From contig JAVHMA010000015.1 in assembly GCA_031081715.1 (NCBI GenBank), positions 1 to 64,000 of the forward strand: a stretch of DNA of 64,000 nucleotides, written 5' to 3'. Of this stretch, positions 38,783 through 47,343 are shown in pieces (position 1 is the first letter of the stretch; each line of letters begins with the position of its first letter). The stretch is from Armatimonadota bacterium (GTDB lineage Bacteria > Sysuimicrobiota > Sysuimicrobiia > Sysuimicrobiales > Humicultoraceae). Under the pieces are notes generated by a model. The model did not search any database. It was not told the origin of the DNA and saw nothing but the letters and a program-made list of their open reading frames with translations. A program made the translations under genes and the position numbers.

Positions 38783-39637
38783 ATGGACCGGGCGTTCCCG
38801 TTCCTGGCCACCAACGACCGGCCGCTCAAACCGCGGACCCGGGGCATCACCGAGATTCGCGGCCCGTACTACACGCCTATGGGCCCCCGCTACCTCCAGG
38901 ACGTCCTGGAGACCATGGGCGCGTACGTGGACGCGCTCAAGTTCGCCGGCGGGTCGTTCTCGCTGATGCCGCGCGAGGCGGTGCGCGCGCTCATCGAGCA
39001 CTGCCACCGGTACGACGTGTTGGTCTCCACCGGCGGGTTCATCGAGCGGGTGGTCACCCAGGGTCCGCGGGCCGTCCGGCGGTACATCGACGAGTGCGCG
39101 GCGCTGGGGTTCGACATCGTCGAGATCTCCAGCGGGTTCATCACCATTCCGACCGACGACTGGGTGCGCCTGGTGAAGGACGTGCAGGCCGCCGGGCTGC
39201 GGGCCAAGCCCGAGGTCGGCATCCAGTTCGGGGCCGGCGGCGCGACCGCGGCCGCGGAGCTCGCGGCAGAGGGCACCCGCGCGCCCGAGTGGGCCATCGC
39301 TCAGGCCCGACGCTTCCTGGATGCCGGGGCGTACATGATCATGGTCGAGTCCGAGGGCATCACGGAAAGCGTCGAAAGCTGGCGCACGGACGTGCCCGCC
39401 AAGTTTGTGGACGCGCTCGGCCTCGAGCGGGTGATGTTCGAGGCCGCCGAGCCGGACGTCTTCGCCTGGTACATCAAGAACTACGGCCCGGAGGTCAACC
39501 TGTTCGTGGACCACAGTCAGATCGTGCAGCTCGAGTGCCTGCGGTCGGGGATCTGGGGAACGAAAGGGTTGTGGGGGCGAGTCGTCACGTACAAGGGCGC
39601 CGACCCGGCGCCAGGCGCTCCAGATGCGGATGGCTGA
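38783..39637 (+). CDS. Phosphosulfolactate synthase (ComA)-family protein
   Basis: A 284-residue TIM-barrel protein. KPRTRGITEIRGPYY, the following DALKFAGGSFSLMPREAVR, VSTGGFIERVV and GFDIVEISSGFITI match ComA, which adds sulfite to phosphoenolpyruvate in coenzyme M synthesis; bacteria such as Bacillus have relatives that make sulfolactate. No other coenzyme M gene is present, so the true reaction may differ. GCGGAGGGAGACG precedes ATG 38783. It probably shares a transcript with the MmgE/PrpD gene. Confidence 0.85.
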   Translation: MDRAFPFLATNDRPLKPRTRGITEIRGPYYTPMGPRYLQDVLETMGAYVDALKFAGGSFSLMPREAVRALIEHCHRYDVLVSTGGFIERVVTQGPRAVRRYIDECAALGFDIVEISSGFITIPTDDWVRLVKDVQAAGLRAKPEVGIQFGAGGATAAAELAAEGTRAPEWAIAQARRFLDAGAYMIMVESEGITESVESWRTDVPAKFVDALGLERVMFEAAEPDVFAWYIKNYGPEVNLFVDHSQIVQLECLRSGIWGTKGLWGRVVTYKGADPAPGAPDADG

Positions 39638-39660
39638 GGGTCTGGGCAGGGCAGAGGCCC

Positions 39661-39737
39661 TGGAGCCGCCGACCGGAGTCGAACCGGTAACCCCCGCATT
39701 ACAAGTGCGGTGCTCTGCCGGGTTGAGCTACGGCGGC
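39661..39737 (-). tRNA. tRNA-Thr (TGT)
   Basis: A 77 nt cloverleaf on the minus strand with encoded CCA. Acceptor arms GCCGCCG and CGGCGGC pair; the anticodon stem CCGCA/TGCGG holds loop CTTGTAA, anticodon TGT. Its TATAAT lies about 15 bases upstream. Confidence 0.95.
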
Positions 39738-39751
39738 CCGGTGCGGGCATG

Positions 39752-39757
39752 ATTATA
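39752..39757 (-). promoter_or_regulatory. -10 element of tRNA-Thr
   Basis: TATAAT on the minus strand, 14 bases before the tRNA 5' end. No good -35 is seen. Confidence 0.55.
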
Positions 39758-39807
39758 GCACGCCCGCCCGACGCGACGGATGGGTCCTTCGCGCGGCCCC
39801 GGCGAGG

Positions 39808-40200
39808 TCAGTAGACGCTGCGGCTGGCGACGCGGAACTCGAGGAGGTCCTCGTTGGCCTTGAACCCGCAGTAGAGCCAGACGATCGGCGCCAGCAGCCC
39901 GCCACTCAATCCCACGAGCGCGGCCATGATTGAAGCGTGGACCCACAGCCCGACCAGCAGGTACCAAACCGGTCCCAGGACGAGCGCCAGCCAGTTGAGT
40001 TGCAGACGGCGCGGGTAGGGGTGGTAGTAGAGTTCCGCGGGTACATCCGGGTCGAGCCGGGGCAGGCCGATCGGCGCCTCGAGTACGCGCCGCAGCCAGG
40101 AGAAAGGCCACAGATCGATGGTCCGGATCAGGTACGAGAGCAGGATCAGTCCCAGGCCGCCTGCGATGAACCCAATGATCCACCAGCCCCACGTCGTCAT
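39808..40200 (-). CDS. Small membrane protein of unknown function
   Basis: A 130-residue protein with a first helix at about residues 4-24 (WWIIGFIAGGLGLILLSYLI by its ends), a middle loop rich in Pro and Tyr (LDPDVPAELYYHPYP), and two further helices in the C-terminal half. No family recognised. GAGGTGGAGC directly precedes ATG 40200, a strong start signal. It lies upstream of and in line with tRNA-Thr, 70 bases from it. Confidence 0.7.
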   Translation of the reverse strand: MTTWGWWIIGFIAGGLGLILLSYLIRTIDLWPFSWLRRVLEAPIGLPRLDPDVPAELYYHPYPRRLQLNWLALVLGPVWYLLVGLWVHASIMAALVGLSGGLLAPIVWLYCGFKANEDLLEFRVASRSVY

Positions 40201-40574
40201 GCTCCACCTCGCGCCGGCGCTCAGCCGTGGATATTCTCGCCGGCGCGGCGCGTCCCTCTCGGCGGCAGCGCGCGAAGCGGCCGCGGTCGCGAGCAGAACC
40301 GGCGCGGCGCGCCACGGCGTGGCCTCGCTCCCGCGGGGCGTGGGCATCACGAACGTCGGGCGCGGTTGCAGGGGGCTGCCGCGCTGTGGCTTGTCCGTCG
40401 CCTCGTCGTGGTTGTGGAGGATGCGTGAGGCTCTCCGCGGCGGCCGACCTCGCGCCCGAAGGGCACGACGTGGTGGAACTCGCGGAGGGCCAAGGCGGGT
40501 CGCCGCCGGTTTGCCCGGGGCGGACAGACCCGCCGCCGCTGCCCCAGACGGGCTGCACCGTGGCGTGCGCCTGC
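40201..40574. other. Gap without a recognised gene
   Basis: About 370 bases between a small membrane protein gene and the tRNA-Tyr promoter. It has open frames on both strands, but none has a family resemblance or a convincing start with a ribosome site. It must hold the promoter for the membrane protein gene. I see no repeat or palindrome of note. Confidence 0.5.
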
Positions 40575-40580
40575 TATAAT
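40575..40580 (+). promoter_or_regulatory. -10 element of the tRNA-Tyr/tRNA-Gly unit
   Basis: TATAAT 12 bases before tRNA-Tyr; a CTGCAC at the -35 distance is a poor match. Confidence 0.55.
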
Positions 40581-40592
40581 CTCAGGTGGCGC

Positions 40593-40679
40593 GGGCGGGT
40601 ACCCAAGTGGCCAAAGGGGGCTGACTGTAGATCAGCTGCGCAACGCGCTTCGGAGGTTCGAATCCTTCCCCGCCCACCA
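40593..40679 (+). tRNA. tRNA-Tyr (GTA)
   Basis: An 87 nt class II tRNA with encoded CCA and a long variable arm, as expected for tRNA-Tyr. Acceptor GGGCGGG pairs with CCCGCCC; the anticodon stem GCTGA/TCAGC holds loop CTGTAGA, anticodon GTA. Confidence 0.95.
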
Positions 40680-40685
40680 CGCCTC

Positions 40686-40759
<74 letters not shown>

Positions 40760-40774
40760 GACCTCCCACCGTAG

Positions 40775-41284
40775 TTAGGGCGTCACCACGAGGCGCCCGA
40801 CCATCCCGGCTTCGCGGTGCCCCGGCACGCTGCAGAAGAACGCGTAGGTTCCTGGCTGGTCGAGTCGCAGGCCGCTCGTCGCCGACCGTCCCGGCGGCGC
40901 GACGATCCAGACCTCGAGGGCCGGCACCAGCAGATCGTGGGCCGTGACCCCTCGATTGACGAGTCGAATGTTGACGGCCTCGCCGGCCCTGACGGTGACT
41001 TCGGCGGGTTGGAACGCGAAGTCGGTCGCGACGATCTCGACGGTGCGGGCCCCGGCGACCGGCGGTATCTGACCGCCGCCCAACCCCCCGCGCCGCCACA
41101 TCCACGGGCCCATGTGAGGCCCGCCGAACCCGGGCCCCATGGGTCCGCGCCACTCCCATGCGTCAGGTCCGCCGTCCGAGGCAAAGGGGGCCCAGGCGTC
41201 ACCCCCGACGAGGGCGCTCAGCACGGCCAGCCCGACCATGCCGGCGACGATGAGCGCGATGCCCCAGGTGGTCTGCCGCGACAT
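40775..41284 (-). CDS. Membrane-anchored cupredoxin (plastocyanin-like)
   Basis: A 169-residue protein. A membrane anchor (IALIVAGMVGLAVLSALV) is followed by a Gly/Met/His-rich linker (GPMGPGFGGPHMGPWMWRR) and a cupredoxin domain. Type 1 copper ligands are seen as His in TAHDL and Cys, His and Met in FFCSVPGHREAGM. It should bind copper on the outer membrane face and may transfer electrons or sense/buffer copper. It lies 11 bases after a Met-rich SHOCT protein gene, so the two form an operon. It converges with tRNA-Gly, 15 bases away. Confidence 0.88.
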   Translation of the reverse strand: MSRQTTWGIALIVAGMVGLAVLSALVGGDAWAPFASDGGPDAWEWRGPMGPGFGGPHMGPWMWRRGGLGGGQIPPVAGARTVEIVATDFAFQPAEVTVRAGEAVNIRLVNRGVTAHDLLVPALEVWIVAPPGRSATSGLRLDQPGTYAFFCSVPGHREAGMVGRLVVTP

Positions 41285-41295
41285 CGGGCGACGCC

Positions 41296-41646
41296 CTACG
41301 AGAGTTCGCGCTTGAGCGCGTCGTACTCCTCGCGGCTGATCTCCCCGCGGGCGAGCCGGCGCTTGAGGATCTCCAACGGTGCCTCCTCGCCGCCGGCACG
41401 CGGCGGCGCCTGGCGCACAAGCGAGACGATCAACAGTACCACGCCCGCGAGGATCGCCAGCCAGAAGATCCCGCTGAGGAGGAAGGGGCCGCCGCCCCGA
41501 CCATACCACTGGCCACCCATCATGCCGGGCCCCATCATGCCCGGGCCCATGCCCCAGCCGCCCATCATCCCGCCCCCGAGCAGCGGGATCAGGATGAGTG
41601 CGCCGACGACCACGAGCGCGACGATAGCAACATCACGGCCGCTCAC
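41296..41646 (-). CDS. Met-rich SHOCT-domain membrane protein
   Basis: A 116-residue protein. Two membrane helices (VAIVALVVVGALILIPLL and FWLAILAGVVLLIVSLV) flank a Gly/Met-rich loop with repeated GMM/GPGMM units. The C-terminus is a SHOCT helix pair, LEILKRRLARGEISREEYDALKREL. Met-rich segments commonly bind Cu(I), and the next gene is a cupredoxin with a similar linker, supporting a metal-handling role. GTG 41646 has GAGGTGACAG upstream. Confidence 0.85.
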   Translation of the reverse strand: MSGRDVAIVALVVVGALILIPLLGGGMMGGWGMGPGMMGPGMMGGQWYGRGGGPFLLSGIFWLAILAGVVLLIVSLVRQAPPRAGGEEAPLEILKRRLARGEISREEYDALKRELS

Positions 41647-41870
41647 GGCTGTCACCTCGCCTCCGGCGATGTCACGTCCCCCTTCTTCAAGTATGACACA
41701 CCGCGGCCTGGCGGGTCGGGGGAGGGGCTCGTCCTCCCGTCCGGTGCGACCGCAACGAGCTTGCGGGCGCGTTCGTGCTCGGCCCGCCGCTAGTGATCCT
41801 CGGCCGACGGGGCCGGTCGTTGGCTGCCGGAGAGCAGGAAACGCCCGAAGGGGCGCCGTAGCAGGCACGC

Positions 41871-42050
41871 ATGCGTGTGGGGAAGCGCTTCCTCTACGAG
41901 CTCGACGCGATGTTCCTGACCTCCTCGTCGATCATCGCGGGACATTTCGACCCCTACCGCCTGCTGACCCCGTACTGGGCCGGGTTCCTGGTCTACCACG
42001 TCGAACGCGACCTGGCCCGAGGGCTGCTGCTGACTGGCCAGCGGCACTAG
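41871..42050 (+). CDS. Small hypothetical protein
   Basis: A 59-residue frame beginning MRVGKRFLYELDAMFLTSSS, with a hydrophobic aromatic stretch (YWAGFLVYHVERDLARGLLL) and almost all third codon bases G or C, which supports coding. There is no clear ribosome site (GCAGGCACGC precedes the ATG). No family recognised. The 224 bases before it, back to 41647, hold nothing I can name. Confidence 0.5.
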   Translation: MRVGKRFLYELDAMFLTSSSIIAGHFDPYRLLTPYWAGFLVYHVERDLARGLLLTGQRH

Positions 42051-42069
42051 CCCCGCCGCGCCCCGTCGG

Positions 42070-42978
42070 TTGAGCGCCAGCCCGCAGCCACCGGCTTCAC
42101 GGCCAGCACCGCGCGGCGCGGTCGTCGTCACCGGCGCCTCTCGGGGGATCGGCGAGGCCTGCGCGCTGCGTCTCGCCGCGGCCGGGTTTCATGTCTTCGC
42201 CGGCGTACGCCGCGCGGCCGACGGCGAGGCGCTTCGCCAGGAGGCGGGCGGCGCGCTGTCGCCGCTTCTGCTCGACGTCACCAGCACGGCCTCGCTCGCG
42301 GCCGCGGCCTCCGCCGTGGACGCCGCGGTGGGGCAGGGGGGGCTCGCCGGTCTGGTGAACAACGCCGGCATCGCGGTCCCGGCCCCCCTCGAGTTCCTGC
42401 CGCCCGAGGAGTTGCGCCGGCAGTTCGAGGTCAACGTGGTCGGTCAGCTGGCCGCAACCCAGGCGTTTTTGCCGGCGTTGCGGAGGGCCAGAGGCCGCAT
42501 CGTGAACATGAGCTCGGTCTCCGGCCTGATCGCCTCGCCCATGCTCGGCGCCTACGCCACCTCGAAGTTCGCGCTGGAGGCGATGAGCGACGTGCTGCGC
42601 CTGGAGCTCTCGCTGTGGGGCCTGCACGTGGTCGTGATCGAGCCAGGCAGCGTAGCCACCTCCATCTGGGAGACGTCGCTTGGCCGCGGCGAGGCGATTC
42701 TGGCGGCGGCCCCTGGCGCGGCGGCACTGTACGGTCCCGCGATCGCCGCCGCCCGGCGCTTCGCACGGCGTCGCGCGGCCGCAGGCCTGCGGCCCGATGT
42801 GGTTGCGCGGGCGGTGGAGCACGCGCTCACAGCGCCGCGTCCGAAGACGCGCTATCTGGTCGGCGCCGACGCGCGCCTGGGCGCGCTGGTGCGCCGTCTG
42901 CCCGACCGGGTGCGCGACTGGCTGCTGCTGCGGCGCTACGACCGCCACTGGCCACCCCGGGCGCGGCCGGCCGAATAG
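42070..42978 (+). CDS. Short-chain dehydrogenase/reductase
   Basis: A 302-residue Rossmann enzyme of the SDR family. The NAD(P) loop is VVTGASRGIG, followed by LVNNAGIAVPAP, and the catalytic Ser, Tyr and Lys of VNMSSVSGLIAS and YATSKFALEAM. The length and the C-terminal part (about 50 residues longer than the minimum) resemble SDRs acting on steroid/retinol-like or fatty compounds, but the substrate is unknown. TTG 42070 is the only start ahead of the loop; no good ribosome site is visible, so the true start is uncertain. Confidence 0.88.
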   Translation: MSASPQPPASRPAPRGAVVVTGASRGIGEACALRLAAAGFHVFAGVRRAADGEALRQEAGGALSPLLLDVTSTASLAAAASAVDAAVGQGGLAGLVNNAGIAVPAPLEFLPPEELRRQFEVNVVGQLAATQAFLPALRRARGRIVNMSSVSGLIASPMLGAYATSKFALEAMSDVLRLELSLWGLHVVVIEPGSVATSIWETSLGRGEAILAAAPGAAALYGPAIAAARRFARRRAAAGLRPDVVARAVEHALTAPRPKTRYLVGADARLGALVRRLPDRVRDWLLLRRYDRHWPPRARPAE

Positions 42979-43084
42979 TGCACGCCGGGGCGCCAAGCGT
43001 GCCGCAGGAGTCCGCGCAGGGGTGCCGAATCGAGTCCGCGGCGCGCCGGCCGGTGCGCGTCTTTGTGCGGCGAGGAGGTGAGGG

Positions 43085-43357
43085 ATGAACAAAGAGCAGC
43101 TCGTCGAGAGGGTCGCCGACAAGACCGGCGCGACGAAGAAGGACGCACTCGAGATCGTGAACAGCGCGCTGGACCTGATCGCGGGCGAGCTGAAGCGAGG
43201 CGGCAAGGTCACGCTCGTCGGCTTCGGCACCTTCCTCGTCCGGAAGCGCAAGGCGCGCGAGGGCCGCAACCCGCAGACTGGCGCGAAGATCAGGATTCCG
43301 GCCAAGCGGGTCCCGGCGTTCACCGCGGGGAAGGAGCTGAAGGCGGCGGTCAAGTAA
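43085..43357 (+). CDS. hup: DNA-binding protein HU
   Basis: A 90-residue histone-like protein, full family length. MNKEQLVERVADKTGATKKD begins helix 1, VTLVGFGTFLVRKRKAREGRNPQTG is the saddle and DNA-binding arm with the conserved RNPxTG turn, and VPAFTAGKELKAAV ends the chain. It bends and compacts DNA. GAGGAGGTGAGGG directly precedes the ATG, the strongest ribosome site in this region, as expected for an abundant protein; a terminator follows. Confidence 0.97.
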   Translation: MNKEQLVERVADKTGATKKDALEIVNSALDLIAGELKRGGKVTLVGFGTFLVRKRKAREGRNPQTGAKIRIPAKRVPAFTAGKELKAAVK

Positions 43358-43376
43358 GCGTGGCCCGGACCACGGC

Positions 43377-43408
43377 GGGCAGGTCGCCGGCGGCGGCCTG
43401 CCCCTTTT
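43377..43408 (+). terminator. Intrinsic terminator after HU
   Basis: GGGCAGGTCGCCG (43377-43389) pairs with CGGCGGCCTGCCC (43391-43403) with one G-U pair, followed by TTTT, about 20 bases after the HU stop. Confidence 0.8.
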
Positions 43409-43441
43409 GTCGCCGTCCGGTCGCCGCGGCGTGAGTGCGTG

Positions 43442-44773
43442 ATGGCCTACCACGACGCTCTGGCGTATCTTGGCAGCCTGCTCGAGGGGCGCCGGCCACA
43501 CCTGGGTCCGGACGACCGGCTGGCGCGCATGGCTCGGCTGCTCGCCACCCTGGACCTGGCGAGGCCGTCGTACCCCGTCGTGCTCGTGGCCGGGACCAAG
43601 GGCAAGGGCTCGACGTCGACCATGCTGGCCGCCATCCTCGCCGCATCCGGCCGGCGGCCCGGGCTCTACACGAAGCCCCACGTCTCCGACTTTCGCGAGC
43701 GCATCCGGGTCGGCGGCGAGATGATCGGCGAGGAGCATCTCGCGGCGCTGGTGGCCGGGGTGGCACCGGCCGTCGAGGCGGCCGGCCGCGCGGGCCTCGG
43801 CCGGCCGACCTACTTCGAAGTCTCGCTCGCGCTGGCGCTGCGCTGCTTTTGCGAGCAGGCCGCGGATGCGGCCGTCGTGGAGGTGGGCATCGGCGGCCGC
43901 TACGACGCGGCCAACGTGCTCGACCCCGCGGTCTCCGTGATCACGCCGATCAGCCGCGATCACACCGACCTGCTCGGGGACAGCCTGGCGTCCATCGCCG
44001 CCCACAAGGCCGGCGTGATGCGGCCCGGCCGGCCGGTCGTGGTCGCGCCCCAGGTGCCCGAGGTCGATGGCGTCGTGGCGGCCCGGGCGGTGTCCGTGGG
44101 CGCGCGGCTGATCCGGGTGGCGGAGGTCGCCCGGTGGCTGGACGGCGGTCGGGCGAACGGCGGGCACCGGCTGCGCCTCGAGGCGGGTGGCGATTACGGC
44201 TGGATGGAGAGCCGGCTGCGCGGACCGCACCAGGTCATCAACGCCGCCACAGCGGTGGTGGCGGCCGAGGCGTTCCTGGCGCCCGCGCCGCTGCCGCGCG
44301 ACGCCGTCGCCGCGGGGCTGCAGGCCGCGGTCCTGCCCGGGCGTTTCGAGGTGCTCGATGGCCAACCGCCGCTGGTCCTCGATGTGGCGCACAACGCCGC
44401 GGCGATGGAGGCGCTGCGCGCCTCCCTCGACGTCTATTTCCCGCGGCGGCCGCTCGTGGTGGTCTTCGGCATGCTCGCGACCCACGACGCGGCGTCGGCC
44501 GTGCCCCCGGTCGCGGGTCGGGCGCGGCTGGTCGTGGTGACCGAGCCCCCGCACCTACGGGCGATCGGCGCGCCGCAGCTCGCCGAGGTGGTGCGCGGTC
44601 AGGGGCCCGAGGTCGTCGAGGTTCCCGGCCCGGTGGCCGCGCTCGCGCGGGCGGAGGCCGAGGCGCGGGCGGGCGAGGTCCTCTGCGTGACGGGGTCTGT
44701 CTACCTGGTCGGCGCGGTGCGCGAGCGCGCGCTCGCCGCGCGCCGGCGGGAGGCCTCGCGCCGTGTGGGTTGA
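43442..44773 (+). CDS. folC: Folylpolyglutamate / dihydrofolate synthase FolC
   Basis: A 443-residue Mur-ligase-fold enzyme that adds glutamate to (dihydro)folate. The ATP loop VLVAGTKGKGSTSTML, PHVSDFRERIR, EVGIGGRYDAANVL, SRDHTDLLG and DVAHNAAAMEAL are complete. The family normally reads GTNGKGS; here Asn is Lys, a mild change. ATG 43442 is chosen; GTG 43439 abuts it. The stop overlaps the LysRS start by 11 bases. It complements folB and folK at 18.4-19.9 kb. Confidence 0.94.
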   Translation: MAYHDALAYLGSLLEGRRPHLGPDDRLARMARLLATLDLARPSYPVVLVAGTKGKGSTSTMLAAILAASGRRPGLYTKPHVSDFRERIRVGGEMIGEEHLAALVAGVAPAVEAAGRAGLGRPTYFEVSLALALRCFCEQAADAAVVEVGIGGRYDAANVLDPAVSVITPISRDHTDLLGDSLASIAAHKAGVMRPGRPVVVAPQVPEVDGVVAARAVSVGARLIRVAEVARWLDGGRANGGHRLRLEAGGDYGWMESRLRGPHQVINAATAVVAAEAFLAPAPLPRDAVAAGLQAAVLPGRFEVLDGQPPLVLDVAHNAAAMEALRASLDVYFPRRPLVVVFGMLATHDAASAVPPVAGRARLVVVTEPPHLRAIGAPQLAEVVRGQGPEVVEVPGPVAALARAEAEARAGEVLCVTGSVYLVGAVRERALAARRREASRRVG

Positions 44774-46322
44774 CCTCCTGGCGGAGGAGATCCGGCGCAC
44801 GCGGCCGGCACCCCGGCATGTGGTCAACGACGCCAAGAGCCCCTCGGGCCGGGTCCACGTCGGCTCGCTGCGCGGGGTGATCCTCCACGACTGTGTGGCG
44901 CGCGCCCTGGCCGACCGAGGCGCCGCGGTCGAGTTCCTCTATGGCTACGACGACTACGACCCGCTCGACGGCCTGCCCGCCGGCCGTGACGACCTGGCCG
45001 CGCACCTGGGGCGGCCGCTGTGCGACGTGCCCTCGCCCGACCCCGCCGCGGCCCCGAGTTTCGCGCGCTACTACGGCGATGAGTTCACCGCGATCTTCAC
45101 TCGCCTGGGCGCGCGGCCGAGAGTGTACTGGACCAGCGAGTTGTACCGGGAAGGCGTGTTCGACGATGCCATCCGCGTGGCACTGGACCGGGCGAGCGAG
45201 ATCATCGAGCTCGACCGAGCCATCAGCGGAAGCCGGAAGGCCGAGCGCCATCCGGTGCAGGTCGTCTGTGAGGCGTGCGGCAAGATCGGGACCACGGTCG
45301 TTGTCGGCTGGGATGGGGCCCTGGTCGCCTACGCCTGCCGGCCCGACAAGGTCGCTTGGGCACAGGGATGCGGCCACGAGGGCCGCCGTTCGCCGTTTCG
45401 CGGCGGAAGCAAGCTCCAGTACATCACCGAGTGGGCGGCCAAGTGGCGGCTGTTCGGCGTCACCGTGGAGGGCGCCGGCAAGGACCACATGACCCGCGGT
45501 GGCAGCCACGATCGCGCGAGCGCGATCGTAGAGGCGATCTACGGCGGCCGCCCGCCGTTTCCCATCGCGTACGAGTGGTTCCTGGTGGGCGGCCGGAAGA
45601 TGGCGTCCAGTCGCGGCGTCGGCGTGCCGGCCGCGGAGTTCGCCGACCTGCTGCGGCCCGAGCTCGCCCGGTTCGCGATCGTGCGGCCGCACTTCCGCCA
45701 GCAGGTCAACTTCGATCCGGGTGGCGAGACCATCCCGCTGCTTTACGACGAGTTCGACCGCGCGGCGCGCGCCTACTTCGGTCGGGAGGACGACCCTGAC
45801 CTGGCCCGGACCTTCTACTACGCGCACGCCGGCGGAGGGATGGCCGACGTTTTTCGGCTACGGTTCGCGCGCGTGGCCCACTTGTGCCAGATCCCGTCCG
45901 TGGACATTGCCGCCGTCGCCGAGGCCGAGAAGGGCGGTGCGCTCACGCCCGCCGACCGTGCCGAGCTCGACGCGCGCGTGGCGGACGCGCGCCGCTGGCT
46001 GGAGACCTACGCGCCGCCGCACTACCGCTTCGAGGTCCAGCCGGCCTTGCCCGACACCGCGGCGGCGCTAACCCCGGAGCAGCGCCGGTTCCTGGCCGCG
46101 CTCGTCCCGTTGGTCGAGCAGGCTCTGGCCGGCGAGGAGCTTCACGCCGCCATCCACGCGCTGAAGGGAGAGCACGGGCTTGCGCCGAAGGCGGCGTTCG
46201 GCGCCATCTATCAGGCCTTTCTCGGTAAGGACTCCGGGCCCCAGGCCGGGTGGTTCTTGGCCGCCCTGGACCGCGACTTCGTGGTGCGCCGCCTGCGCGA
46301 GGCCGCTGGCCAGGCGGGGTGA
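44763..46322 (+). CDS. lysK: Class I lysyl-tRNA synthetase
   Basis: A 519-residue class I enzyme that charges tRNA-Lys. The HIGH-equivalent is SGRVHVGSLRG, the zinc-like CEACGK follows, the LysRS-I signature GAGKDHMTRGGSHDRA is present, and the KMSKS loop reads RKMASSRG. The class II LysRS (LysS) usual in bacteria is unrelated; class I occurs in archaea, spirochaetes, alphaproteobacteria and scattered others. GTG 44763 overlaps folC. Whether a LysS is also encoded cannot be seen here. Confidence 0.94.
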   Translation: MWVDLLAEEIRRTRPAPRHVVNDAKSPSGRVHVGSLRGVILHDCVARALADRGAAVEFLYGYDDYDPLDGLPAGRDDLAAHLGRPLCDVPSPDPAAAPSFARYYGDEFTAIFTRLGARPRVYWTSELYREGVFDDAIRVALDRASEIIELDRAISGSRKAERHPVQVVCEACGKIGTTVVVGWDGALVAYACRPDKVAWAQGCGHEGRRSPFRGGSKLQYITEWAAKWRLFGVTVEGAGKDHMTRGGSHDRASAIVEAIYGGRPPFPIAYEWFLVGGRKMASSRGVGVPAAEFADLLRPELARFAIVRPHFRQQVNFDPGGETIPLLYDEFDRAARAYFGREDDPDLARTFYYAHAGGGMADVFRLRFARVAHLCQIPSVDIAAVAEAEKGGALTPADRAELDARVADARRWLETYAPPHYRFEVQPALPDTAAALTPEQRRFLAALVPLVEQALAGEELHAAIHALKGEHGLAPKAAFGAIYQAFLGKDSGPQAGWFLAALDRDFVVRRLREAAGQAG

Positions 46323-46350
46323 GCCCTGCGCGCGAGGAGATCCGGGTGGG

Positions 46351-47310
46351 ATGAGTACCGAACCGTTGACCGTGCTGGTGCTGGCACGGGTGGACGACCG
46401 GTACCTGGAGATGATCCGGGCCGTCGATCCGCGGGTGCGCGTGATCGCGGCCGCAGACCTGGACCGTGCTGCGGCTGCCGCGCCCCAAGCCGACGCTATC
46501 GTCGCCTGGCAAATCCCTTCGGAGGTGCTGGCGCGTGCCTCGCGGCTCCGGTGGATCCACACCACCGCGGCCGGGGCCGACGGCCTGATCGTGCCCGCGG
46601 TCCGCGAGGGTCGGGTCGTGCTCACCAGTTCGGTGGGCATCCACACCGTGGGGCTGCCGGAGCACGTCATGGCCCTTGTGCTCGCGTTCGCGCGGCGGTT
46701 GCACGTGGCGGTTCGCCAGCAGGCGGCGCGTCGCTGGGATCGCGCCGCGGTCGTGGGCGAAGAGATCCAGGGCAAGACGCTGGGCATTCTGGGGCTGGGG
46801 GCGATCGGCCGCGCGGTCGCCGAGCGCGCCGCCGCCTTCGGCATGCGGGTGATCGGGACCCGACGCACACCGACCGCGGTGCCGCACGTCGAGCGCGTGC
46901 TCGGGCCCGAGGGCACCGACGAGGTGCTGCGCGCGGCCGACTACCTGGTGATCGTGGTGCCGCTCACCCCCCAGACCGAGGGTCTGATCGACGCCCGGGC
47001 GCTAGGCCTGATGAAGCGCAGCGCGATCCTCATCAACGTGGGCCGCGGCAAGGTTGTCCGGGAGGCGGACCTGATCGCGGCACTGCGGGAAGGGGTCATC
47101 GCCGGGGCTGGCCTGGACGTGTTCGAGCGGGAACCGCTGCCGGCCGACAGCCCGTTGTACGCCATGGAGAACGTCATCATCACGCCGCACGTGTCGGGCG
47201 CGTCGCGCACCTACTACGACCGCGCGATCCCGCTGTTCTGCGACAACCTGCGCCGGTTCCTTGACGGCCGGCCGATGGTCAACGTGGTCGATCCGGGACG
47301 CGGGTACTAG
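46351..47310 (+). CDS. D-2-hydroxyacid dehydrogenase (NAD-dependent)
   Basis: A 319-residue protein of the D-isomer-specific dehydrogenase family. The NAD loop LGILGLGAIGRAVAERAA, the catalytic Arg in LINVGRGKVV, the Glu in FEREPLPADSPL and the His in ITPHVSG are all in place. The length and the divergent catalytic-domain start (VLVLARVDDRYLEMI) fit the glyoxylate/hydroxypyruvate or PdxB-like group, with no clear assignment. It lies 28 bases after LysRS. Confidence 0.92.
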   Translation: MSTEPLTVLVLARVDDRYLEMIRAVDPRVRVIAAADLDRAAAAAPQADAIVAWQIPSEVLARASRLRWIHTTAAGADGLIVPAVREGRVVLTSSVGIHTVGLPEHVMALVLAFARRLHVAVRQQAARRWDRAAVVGEEIQGKTLGILGLGAIGRAVAERAAAFGMRVIGTRRTPTAVPHVERVLGPEGTDEVLRAADYLVIVVPLTPQTEGLIDARALGLMKRSAILINVGRGKVVREADLIAALREGVIAGAGLDVFEREPLPADSPLYAMENVIITPHVSGASRTYYDRAIPLFCDNLRRFLDGRPMVNVVDPGRGY

Positions 47311-47343
47311 GCGCGGCCGGGCGGCCCGTGGGGGAGGGTGGGC

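Noticed and set aside
40201-40574. Open frames spanning the gap before tRNA-Tyr
   Set aside because: They run through the tRNA gene itself, have no ribosome sites, and show no family resemblance.
43360-43434. 25-codon frame with a CPFC motif between HU and folC
   Set aside because: It coincides with the HU terminator hairpin; no ribosome site, and only one Cys pair.
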